A DNA stretch of 64,000 nucleotides. Origin: Syncephalis plumigaleata (Eukaryota; Zoopagomycota; Zoopagomycetes; Zoopagales; Piptocephalidaceae). The position numbers and the translations under genes are program-made. The notes beneath the pieces are model-generated. The model was not told where the DNA came from. It made no database searches and saw only the letters and a program-made list of their open reading frames with translations. This document shows positions 27,292-38,906 of the stretch, one piece after another (positions within the stretch are counted from its first letter, which is position 1; every line of letters begins with the position of its first letter). The stretch spans positions 186,001-250,000 of the forward strand of contig JAIXMF010000015.1 of NCBI GenBank assembly GCA_025201365.1, written 5' to 3'.

Positions 27292-30155
27292 AAGATGGCA
27301 CTATGGTTTCAGAAGAAGTAGGCGTTGTGATAGTTGTGATAGTTGTGATAACAATGGCTGATGGATTCTATATGGGTTTCCAAGAAAGTGCCAATAGGCT
27401 GATATATATATATATATGGTTAGATGTGGTTTTTGGTTAAATTTGTTTGTTTGTCTGTTTGTCTGTCTAGCTGCTTGCTTGTTTGTTTGTTTGTTCGCCT
27501 GACAAACGGAAGCTCAATGCTAGAATGTGCTATAATGATAATGATGGGAATGATGATGGTAGTGATGGCGATTACTACTATAATCAAGACGCTTGGCGTA
27601 TGTGTGTGCGTGTATGTGTGCGAGTATAGCTTAGTACAAACAACAATGACTGCCAAATTCGATCTGGACAAAGCACAATAAATAATAGCAATTGTCGCGT
27701 TAGTTAGTCGGTTAACTAGCTAGACAGTAATGTAATGATAACAATGATGATAGCAGCAAGGATCGTTTGATTCAAGAGCACTCTAGGAAGATAAATGGAA
27801 AATGTATAAAAACAAAATGTCCTCGCCAACACTAAAAGAACAGGTAACAAATTTGTATAGCGAACGAGGTGCACAAAAAAACAGGTTGCGTAACTTTGAG
27901 GTATATCAATGAGATGATGCACGTGGCAGACTGGCCATCAACAACATATAAGGAGATGAGCAACGAGTCAGGAGAGTGATGTATGGATGGAAGCGATATT
28001 GATCGGTAAAAGTAAGTATGGTGTAGTCGGACAATAGAAAGCTGACTAACGGAGGAACAACTACAGAGCGGAAGTGTGAGTGTGATCTGGCACAAAGTCA
28101 CCTAGGCAGGAAAAGAACGAGCAGGAGAGCAGAAGATCAAGAAAGCGAACAAGAAAGTAAAGAAAGTAAAGAAGCAAAGAGATAGAGAGATAGAGAGCGA
28201 GAGAGAGCGAGACAAGCGGGGTTAAAGAATGATGTACAAGGTGAGTGTAGATTATGCTGCTGTACCTCTCACTCTCTGAATATGACAAGCGATGCCGAGG
28301 AGAATGGTCGTAGTAGGTGAGCGTGCGTGCCAATGCAATGTATAGAGAAATTATATTGCTGCGGCTATTGTTGACGCTAGCAATGGCGATATTGTTGTTA
28401 AATCGTCACTGTCATTGACAGAGATGGATCTACAATACAAGGACGCTTAGAAAAAAAGGAGGAAGGAAATGCAGCACTCGGTAAAACCATTAGCGAAATG
28501 ATCAATGCAACAGGCTGTGAAGTTACACGCAATAGTGCTTAGGATTCGCGTGGAGATGCTATCGAGCAAACGCCAACAATACACGCGTACGAGAGTGAGT
28601 GGGTGCGTGAGTGAGTGAGTGAGTGAGAGTATGAGTACGAGAGAAAGCAAGCCAAAGATAGTATTTGGCACTATGGTATGCGCAGGTGATAATTAAATTA
28701 CGAGAGAAGGCAATTAAATGTTACCGCTACACCATTGTGTACAATAAAGTCGTCACAACCATTTCCAAAAATACATCCATTACCATTCAGCCATTCAGTC
28801 ATTCATGGATTCCTCATTGAGTCATATAAACAAGAAAACAGACACACATGTACATACATCCTATACAATACGAAAAAAGAATACACACACACCTATTGGT
28901 TTACAATGGTGACAATGACGAGCGCACACACACACACGCTCGCTCACATACATACGTACACAAGTAGTAATGATCTTGGAAACACACGCGTCAAAACAAA
29001 TGGATCCAAGAGTAAAGGAAAAAGAATGGAAATGAAAGACAAAGTTGAATAGTCAATAAGAATGACGACTAAGCTGTCGGCATATGTGAAGTAGAATGGG
29101 AAAGAGCGTTTGCGTAGATCATTGTCGACATTCATGTGCAGATGACATTCATGGAAAAGAACGAGGCAAAGGTTTGAAAACATTCGCTACTTGGATCGGG
29201 TATGATTGGGTATTACTGGGGGGAAAACACGCGTGCCTGTCGAGCGAGCCGTAATGCAACTGCCGCCTTTATCCGCTGCGTCGACATGCAGATGGCAGAG
29301 ATCACGCGCTCACATGAGCGAACAGGATGTGGGAGGTGCGCGCATGAGCCTCCTTTGCATTACGCTAATATAGTTATTACAGGGCTACACGATTCACTAC
29401 ATCATAATGATTTAGGAAAAGGTGGGATGCAGTCCTCTGTGTAGGCGTACAGGTGTGGGGTACAATTGATGTTGACTAGACACATTAGATTGCTGCTACG
29501 TTTACTTACCAGGAAATAAGGAAGCAGAAGAAGGATAAGATGAAGATTGCCTGTGTATACACCAATAATGGCGACGATAAACACCAATGGATGCGAGTAA
29601 ACGGAATAGATCAGTGTATCGTAGTAGGATGTCCTATTTAATTTGTTGATATTGTTACTGTTGTTGTTGTTGTTGAACACAAACTACACAAGAAAAACAA
29701 ATCTAATTAGTAATATTTCTTAAAAATGTATAATAAGAACACAACAAGTGACAATGTCCTCTCTTGAAGCCAATTGGCCAAGATGACAGCGGTAGGGGGA
29801 GGAGACTTTCAAAGATCGGCGACTTTGCTATAATGAAATGAGGATGACACCACACGGCAGCGCATAAAATAATTGCTGCAACGTACAAGTGGTAAATGAA
29901 GGTCAGTATCGTGTGTAGAAGCAGTGGAAGAGAGGAAGAAGCAGAAGAACAAGTTGACAGCTACTGGTCAATGTCAAAACAATAACTGAATGGTTGGCGT
30001 GAAGAATAACGAAGAAGAATCGACAACGACGACGATGACCACATAAGTAAGAAGAAGCGAGCAAGTGAATGAACAAGAAAAGCAAGTAGCAAGTGCGACG
30101 GAGGAATAACTAGCAGAGTCACTACTGGGATAGCCTTGACGGTAATAACCGCTAA

Positions 30156-30174
30156 AGGGGGAGGTTTATAAATA
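30156..30174. promoter_or_regulatory. AGGGG box next to TATA-like sequence
   Basis: AGGGG at 30156-30160 is followed by TTTATAAATA (30165-30174), which reads as a TATA box on either strand. AGGGG is the Msn2-type STRE. It may be a distal promoter of the Msn2-like gene about 2.9 kb away, or serve an unseen + strand transcript. Confidence 0.3.
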
Positions 30175-30641
30175 ATAATTATACAGAAATAATGTAAACA
30201 AATCAGTATACCAATGAACGATGACTGCCAAGATAAACATGCTATAACAATGGCATTGTAGCCTGTAAGCGAAGCAAGCGGGAAGCCATTTCATGTCATC
30301 ATCGTAGTGAGGCATACAATAGACAATAGAATCACGCTATTGCAATTCATTGCTCGTCCGCAACAGCTAATGGTCATTGTCGCCGCTGTATTATTTCAAA
30401 CTTACAATAGACGTGCAACTGCCACGATACGTATACGTATGATAGCAATAGAAAGGTTGGATATTTGTGCGGTAATCGATAATGAAACGAGATATAACGT
30501 TGTATCTTCGGCAAGAGTAGACAAGAAGAGGAATAGACCAAGAAATAGTGAAAAAGCAGCTCGAGAGCTATGAAATCAAATGAGAATATGGAATTGCAAT
30601 GTCGATCATGATAGCTGCGGCCAAGCGTTCCAAGCGAGGTA

Positions 30642-30657
30642 AGGGGTTTTTATACAA
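30642..30657 (-). promoter_or_regulatory. TATA box followed by CCCCT (STRE)
   Basis: On the minus strand GTATAAAAACCCCT puts a TATA box directly before CCCCT, the reverse of AGGGG. It faces the Msn2-like gene about 3.4 kb away. A promoter role is inference. Confidence 0.3.
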
Positions 30658-31246
30658 AAAAAAGAGAAACTCGACGGTCACATTACTATCGAACGAGCAT
30701 TGTACGGTGGCAGACATTATGCCCTACACGTCACCGCGATATAGAGTTCAACGCAATGAGTACGGTCGATGCTAGAGGGAAAACGTTCACAGATGCATCT
30801 ACTACCACGTAATAATCACTTTACGACCCGATATGGTCAGCAATAGGTATTAATTCGGCTGACATGTCATTACGGGTAGTAAATACACAAATGCCTATTA
30901 TTATGATTATTATGATTTACATTGCTCTATCATTAGGTCGTGCTACGAGACAGTAGCAAGATTGCACAGAAATGATATTGCAATCGCCGATGAGACGACG
31001 GTCTGGGCCGATAATTGCACAGCATACTCAGGAGGTGGAATGCAATCGCATACACTGCGTTCAAGTAGACGATATTGCATTGCAATCATTTGCTCGTACG
31101 TAGATACTATTACTATTACTACTATTGCTATTGCTACTGCTGCTACTATTGCTACTAAGTATGCGCATACGTGCGCGTATATGTGTATGTATGATCCTTT
31201 ACCCACGATAAACCAAAACCCAGGGGAGAAAGAATGTGCGCGTGTA

Positions 31247-31268
31247 TGTGTGTGTGTGTGTGTGTGTA
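31247..31268. repeat. (GT)n microsatellite
   Basis: About eleven GT units. Confidence 0.88.
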
Positions 31269-33328
31269 CATCCACGCATAGACACGTCAGTCGGCGAGCA
31301 TCTATCATTAGAACAAACAATGATAGATAAACGGAATGACGGATAAGAGAGGAAAACATATGCATGCATCAAGGTACGCTGGGCGGCCACATGAACACCT
31401 ACCGATGACGGTGCGCTATCCAAAAGCAATTATGTGTCTATTAATTTGCCTTGTAAGTAGCAATGAGATCCCATGCAAGCACCTGCTGGTAAGGCTTGGA
31501 TGAATGGTGGTGATGCTGATGCTGATGATGATGATGATGATGATGCGTGCGTTTGTACGTATGTGCATATGTGTCTACGTGTGCATAGACATCTACTAAT
31601 CCTACAAGTAGATGATCACCTACTACCGTTGAATGACCTTGAAATGCTGCACTCGCAGGCAATCTAGTAGGAACAACGTCGTCTAAGGACTTGTTAGACG
31701 CGATAGTACGCAAATCAACGATTAAAGCGAATAGGATCTCTCCTTTTTTCCACACGTTCTACAGGTGGTAGGAGAGGAGAGGAGAGGAGAGAATGAGCCA
31801 AGTCGTCTCGTGTAGGCACAACGGTAGTACAACCGGAATAGAAGACAAGATACTTCGATGGTCGGTTAAGGGGCGCGTTTACGATGTGTATAGTGCGTTT
31901 TTGTTTTCTTGTCGTTCATCGAGAGTTACGTCTCCTTTTTTCATAGATTCGTGGAATATCTTTTTTTAATCTCTACGTTTGCACGTGATAGATACTCGTC
32001 AGTAACATTCATAACTAACGAGTGCGGACATAACAGATTAGCATGATATGCGTTGTTATCAACGCACGCGTACGCTATGTTTACTGCTGAATTGCGCCGG
32101 TATATCGTCGTTAGATAATGACGACAATGATGACAACGATGATTTGTTATTTAACCGATGCCAAGCTTCTTAAACCTGCTTTGTATCTTGGTAGTGGTCA
32201 TGTGGAATAAACTTAAAAATAGCCGTACAATTCATATACGCGCACGCCTCGTAACCGACATTGTCAATAGATTACATGTACCCATGAGTGAGTGAACGAG
32301 TGAGCGTATGCCTAGTGACTTTTTCCCGTTTCTATTTAGACGCGCAAGAACAGCTACGATGCATATTAACTGCTGGGAAATTACTATAGTTTCTATTTTA
32401 ATTCCAATCTAACTTGCATGCAGCGATGTTGATAACGATAGTAAATAATAATAGTAACAACAACAACAATAATAACAATAACAATAACAATAATAAATTC
32501 ATTTGTATGTAATTATATGTACACAGGTAATCATTATTAAGTTAGAGATGCATCATTGATGCATTCTATAGGTTTCTGACCATAATTACTAGTATTACTA
32601 TCAGTAGTATTGAGACTACTTAGATGTCCAATCATCAGCGTTATGAGCAACTCTAATAATAATGATTGTCATACATATGCACGGTAGTTCTACTTTTGTA
32701 CAGATATCCACCAGCACCGTGTAATTAAAAGGAGATGCGGCTACACGCTATAGTTATGCGGAGAATTACACACTGCAGGGGGGGATACGAAAACGAGTAA
32801 GAAAGAGAGAAAGTATACAAATTCATATTGTACACAGGTATAACTCAATTAACTATTGTATTGTACAGAATAGATTTATTAAGGTGTAACTGCGAACAAG
32901 ATCATTACTTGGATTGAATGACACAGATAGGAAGCAAGTACTATTCATTGGATGTATGAATATACGATGCATAGATTAGAGCCATTAATAGCAGAGTAAA
33001 GTAGATCATTATTGTTAGCATGTCAGTCTACATTCAAAAGAAGTACTCGTAAAAAGGGGGAGAGTCTACTAAGCATGGCTTATTTGCATGTTGATCAGTT
33101 ATCCCTGCTTCAAATGGTCATGTTACCAATAATGTATGAAGTGTGTAAGGAATGAACAATGTATAAAATGTAATTCGACTTGCCTACGAGTTGATTCTAG
33201 GCAATTACGGATCTTTATTAATCCGAATAAGAGATGATGCAGACAGAATAGTCCCATTGCTCAGTGTCAAACACTAAGAATAGAGCCGTATGCCAATCTT
33301 CGTTTTACCACATATCACACACAAAGCA

Positions 33329-33577
33329 TTATGCCAATCGGGGCAACTCGGAACACAATTGATCAGATGACTTGACGCATAATCCATTCTTGTCATGATC
33401 ATCATCATCATAGCAATCCTGATTGGTTTCATCATTATAGTTATTACTACAAAGATCCAAGAAGAATTCAGTTTGAATACGATTTTTTTGTAATCCACGA
33501 CAACAAATGATACTATGACAACAAGATGGATCGCATGGCTGGCAAGGTGGGAAATGAATACTTACAAATGGTTGCAT
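33329..33577 (-). CDS. Possible small Cys-rich protein or gene remnant
   Basis: The function is unknown. The ATG ORF encodes 82 aa with clustered Cys: PCQPCDPSCCHSIICC, then CSNN..., DCYDDDDHDKNGLC and LCSE. An overlapping frame just downstream carries CVPSCPDWHNALCVICGK before a stop at 33274. Together this looks like one Cys-rich protein split by a frame change. A good donor (GTAAGTATT) four codons after the ATG suggests intron structure. No signal peptide is visible. A chance ORF is not excluded. Confidence 0.25.
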   Translation of the reverse strand: MQPFVSIHFPPCQPCDPSCCHSIICCRGLQKNRIQTEFFLDLCSNNYNDETNQDCYDDDDHDKNGLCVKSSDQLCSELPRLA

Positions 33578-34591
33578 TATTCGTAATATCGTTTTATTTT
33601 CTTACAAATGGTCATTAACTCGATTGTATTTTGATTTAAGATCATCTTTAAACGAATTATTTGGATCTTATAGGAGAACATAGCGTGATACGCGTAGACA
33701 GTATGACAACGACACTTGGAACAATAGTTATGGCTGATTCATCGACAATAGAAATAACAGTGTCATTCCGAGATGAGTCAATTAGCCAATTGACACATTA
33801 GTGGATGTCGTGACAAGTGCGTAGTAGATCATAGATTTACGCGTTATTGGGATCTTTTTTAGTTCGGATCTTTTTTGCATGTTATGTCATTGCCATGTCA
33901 AACGATCAATAGCCACGTGCCATTATGGTCTAGTATGTCAATGGACATTCAGCGTTGTATTCCAATTTAGTCATGCAACGCACTATTAATTCTATAACAG
34001 ATAGAATAGTTCTAAACAGTGTATAGGGTGAATACTGATGATGATGGTGGTGGTGATGTAGATGATTAATCATGTTAGTAGAATGATTAGTGATGTGTTT
34101 GCGCAATATGTGTGTATAAAAATAACCAGGCTCAATTGGTAATTGTGATACACTCTGTTTACTCCGATTACCAATGGTTATTGACTGTAAAATGTCCATC
34201 TGACTAATCAGTATTTCTATCAGTATAGACTGATGTACATTAATCATTTGGCATGTGTAGATACGCTTGGTGTCTAGTCAGTACATAAAATAGGCTAGCT
34301 GACTCGAGATAACTGCCACTGCCAATCTACGCTTGTTGTTCTAACAGGCATGATGATGATGATGATGATATAGATGACGATGAGGTGATCCTATTCGAAA
34401 AACATGCCATCACCTGGACACCAGCTGACACGTTTACACTCCGTTGAATGTCACTGCCCACACACACACACACACATTTGTGCAATACACACACATTCAC
34501 AATGAGGTCCTGTATTCTCGCACTTTCCACTTTCATCGCTATTCTCACTCACACTTACTCACATTAACATCGATCCCCCAAAATCATTAAC

Positions 34592-34599
34592 TATAAAAG
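34592..34599 (+). promoter_or_regulatory. TATA box of the ubiquitin-UBL-AN1 gene
   Basis: TATAAAAG lies 845 bases before the ATG at 35445 and is followed by strongly pyrimidine-rich + strand sequence. This fits a long 5' leader or a leader intron. Confidence 0.5.
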
Positions 34600-35426
34600 A
34601 CCGTCCTTCGCTGCCAATCGTCTGGGGAGTGGTCACAATTCTTTCTCTTTCTTTCTTTCGTCGTCGTCGTTTTACTTGCCGCTGTGTTGTCCTTGCCATT
34701 TGCTTGCTTGCTCGCTCGCTTGCTCACTTCAAACCACTGCTACTGCTACTAGTCTACCGAGCTCACTTCTTCTCCACTTTACAATTGCAGCAGAACCGTT
34801 GCTTTCATATTACTATCTTATCTTTGAAGCGTAACTCTACCTCCTCCTCTTCTGCGGCTGCTGCACTCATCGTCAACTTACTACAGCTACTGTCTCATCT
34901 TGTCCCTCATCTCTCGTCTAGGTCATCTCCTTCAACTGATACCACTTGTATTCGTACATAGGTTTACGTGTTTGTTGCATTTACTGCACGGTGGCAAGCT
35001 CATTTATTTGCATCTATCTTCTATCTTATCTCGTTACTTGTCATTGTTTCACCCATACATTAAACACACACACACACTTTTACTCACTACATTCGCACGC
35101 TTGCCCACATTTCTTTCTCCCTTCCTACTACTTCGTTAACAGCAACCAACTAACTAACTAACACTCTCACAACAACCACAACAAACAAACAACACCGTCA
35201 CTCTCCTCATCCACTGCTATCATTTTCGTTGCTTAGTATCACGTGTACACTCGCTCACTCGCTCAACTCGAGTCAATAGTTTGCTGCTATCCAGTTAATC
35301 ACTGTCGTTATTCTGTTTAATTGGTAGCGCATATTATCTTTAGTTGAATCTATCCTCATCTTCATCTTCATCATCAACGGCAACAATCATCTAGTTAGCC
35401 AATCCTCCTCGCCTCTTTACCAATAG

Positions 35427-36338
<912 letters not shown>

Positions 36339-37202
36339 CTCTAGGTTTTTTCTCTTTCATTTCTCTCTCTCTCCCTCTCTCTTTATATATATGTGTGTAC
36401 AAGCGTGTGTGTATAATATATATACCTGTAATTGTAATTGTAATTGTAGATGTAGATGTAGATGTGTGGATATGTTGTAGGAGTGAGAGAAGAATAGACC
36501 AAGAAATAGAAAGTAAGCGAGAGAGATGATGATAATCATTTGTATTGTTATTTTTCTCGCTTACTTTCTATTTCTCTTTCTCTTTACTACTGCCGCTACT
36601 GCTACTGCTACTGTTATCGCTACTATTACTGCTATTACTATTACTATTACTATTATGCCACGCTCTTCTTTATTCCAAGTACTTTTTTGTCATGATTGTC
36701 ATTAATGTAACAATGATGACATCACTCGCTCACTCCTCATCCCACATCTCTCTTCCGTTTGTCCACCTCTTCTACTTGCTAGTTATTTTTTTACTACTTG
36801 CAATTTGCGCCATTTCTAGTAATGTTGTTGTTTACAGTTGAATATAAACCATTATAATGTGATTGATCTACATCCACACAATGTATGATGATGTTGTTTC
36901 GTTTATTGTTGTAGATACAATATATAATATCCATTGAAATCATTGTCAATTGTATCTATAGCTAGCTGATCAAATAGACCTGTTTACTGTATACGAGATA
37001 GTAATGATTGTAATGTCATTTTGAATGCAAAAAGACTAGAAATACCAATATTACGTCATAGTATCAACTAAAATTACAGTGTTTTTCCATCCAATTTGCG
37101 CATTTATCCTTTAACATTTGCAGTTTATTAATAAATAGATTTACACAATTGTTAACATCATCATTATCGCATTACTATTATTATTGAGTAGGTGTCATGG
37201 CC
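36339..37202. other. 3' flank of the ubiquitin fusion, simple sequence
   Basis: CT-rich and (ACT)n-like stretches and AT-rich DNA, with no gene seen. An 18-base inverted pair (AAATAGAAAGTAAGCGAG near 36505 and CTCGCTTACTTTCTATTT near 36556) could form a hairpin and may mark the transcript end. Confidence 0.45.
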
Positions 37203-37457
37203 CTAGCAGTTGAGGGAGATATTAATGATCGCGATATCACATATTACAATTAGTGATACTAAATAATAGACATGTTGATAGAACTTACATATCTTGGATG
37301 CAAAGCGATAACAATCACGGATAAGTTGTTTCTTGTTGCTTAGTTCCTCATTGTTGCACTGATCCTCCTTTTCTCGAGCACCTGAAGGTAACACCATTGA
37401 TGAAATGTATCTAGAGGTATACGTAATCCTTCCTGAGATGCGCTTCTTATTGCTCAT
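37203..37457 (-). CDS. Small uncharacterised ORF
   Basis: I do not recognise this ORF. It starts MSNKKRISGRITYTSRYISS and continues with a charged helix, NKKQLIRDCYRFASKI. A good donor (ATAT|GTAAGT) follows at about 37289, with acceptors near 37262 and 37204, so the C-terminus is uncertain. It faces away from a TATA site at 37571. The helix faintly recalls LYR-type mitochondrial factors, but the LYR triplet is absent. Confidence 0.3.
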   Translation of the reverse strand: MSNKKRISGRITYTSRYISSMVLPSGAREKEDQCNNEELSNKKQLIRDCYRFASKICKFYQHVYYLVSLIVICDIAIINISLNC

Positions 37458-37570
37458 TATTACTCCCCTGTCACTCCTGCATCATGAGATTGGTGTCTAT
37501 GTTGGTATTACAGCCATGTCCCTTCAACACTCACCATAGTTTCAATATTGAATATTGTTACATTATCCAC

Positions 37571-37578
37571 TATAAATA
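37571..37578 (+). promoter_or_regulatory. TATA box, + strand
   Basis: TATAAATA. The first downstream ATG is at 37726, followed 38 bases later by a canonical GTAAGTAT donor. The transcript it serves is not clear. Confidence 0.4.
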
Positions 37579-37725
37579 TGGGTACTATTTTGTACAAATT
37601 GAATAAACTTATCTTCATCTTCCAGTTCAATCGTCCCTATTACACTCTACTCACACTACCTTATCGTATATCGCGTACACATTGTGCTTGAGCAAATCGA
37701 GCAACCATAGCTCCCACACTATCAA

Positions 37726-38158
37726 TGAGAAAGTGTCCTACTACTTGTCATGATCCCTTACGGTAAGTATACCTCATTACACTTTGATATTTATTACAGT
37801 ATACTAACTCATCATTCTATTAGATGCACACATCGAAACAATGATTAAGAGGACATGCAAGTTAAAGGATTCGAGTATCATTTGTGGAATCGGGGTTATG
37901 GTTGCTCGTCTGGATTTCATTCAAATCACCAACTGCCTTTGTAGTGGAACCAATGTTCCAACACACCCTCATCCAAGTGTCGTTGCTTCCAATCATTCAA
38001 GAGCAGGAGGACAAGGACATCGAGGAACCGAACAACAAATTACAAATTATCCGTGGCGTTATCGCTGCCACGTCCACTGTCGCCCAAACGACTGTGGCAC
38101 CCCAAAATACGGAGTAGTAATACTTGTAAGTGTTATCATAACTATTATTTATTCGTAA
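37726..38158 (+). CDS. Weak two-exon candidate after a TATA box
   Basis: The product is unknown. Exon 1 would read MRKCPTTCHDPLR and end at a GTAAGT donor (37763). The acceptor at about 37823 forces a frame that stops quickly. Two other frames are open: one gives a Cys-containing 105 aa ORF from 37841, the other a more protein-like stretch (IIQEQEDKDIEEPNNKLQII) ending at 38117. The gene is either broken, misassembled or not coding. Confidence 0.2.
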
Positions 38159-38906
38159 AAACAGAAAGCTAACTGCGCAAATTGGATGGAAAAAGCCTGT
38201 ATGTAAGCGTAAAAAATAGTTCTCTCTCTCTTTACAATAATCTATCTATTTATAAAAGTACTATTGGTCATGACACCTAATAGAAAGAATTAGGATATGT
38301 AGATTTCACGGATATACATCTATTGAGCTGTAAGAAAGACACAAGAGTATCCTCCTCACGTTGATGCAATGCACGACCATGCTAACTATCCAAAGGGGTG
38401 CATCAACGGTAATACGAAGGTGTCCATTATGCATTCCGCGAACGGATATACCTTTAGACCACTATTATTACCATTACTGCTGCTTAATAAAGTAAATCAA
38501 CAACAACTAGTTCATATACATTAGCATACATTATGCTATTCTACAAACAATTTAGTATAGCGACACTTCTAATAATGATCAATTAGATTGCCAAATAGTT
38601 CCATATGATAGTTAACAGCATCGTCTTATGTCATTGGTTCGATAGGGCTGTGTGCAACCAACATTTGACATACACTTGTATGGTCCGTTATAGCAAGGAA
38701 AACGCCTAGCCTTGATTCTGCTGTAGCTTACACAACAAAAGAAAAGCACCTCACTCGCTCATTCACTCATTCCTTTCCTCCGTATTTCTTCTCTCCTCTG
38801 TTTCCCGACAAATATATTCACTTTAGTATATCGTATTTACTACTGTTGCTACTACTACTACTGCTACTGCTACGTTTTATTGTTATAGCACGTTGTTCCT
38901 TTTAAC
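38159..38906. other. Intergenic upstream of urease
   Basis: The stretch is AT-rich, with a pyrimidine-rich segment at 38750-38870 just before the urease start. No gene is seen. Confidence 0.5.

Noticed and set aside
24269-31268. CRISPR-like or satellite array
   Set aside because: Only perfect mono- to tri-nucleotide microsatellites are present; no spaced longer repeats.
30943-31755. ORFs of 100-140 codons in the gene-poor region
   Set aside because: They are driven by (GT)n, (GAT)n and CA repeats (poly-His, poly-Asp, Thr-His runs); no conserved feature.
33930-34247. 105-codon minus-strand ORF with a poly-His run
   Set aside because: The start looks protein-like, but the centre is a repeat translation and no family is recognised; not enough to call a gene.
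34629-35161. ORFs of 70-110 codons just before the ubiquitin fusion
   Set aside because: They are Leu/Ser-rich translations of pyrimidine-rich leader DNA; the TATA box at 34592 makes this a 5' leader.
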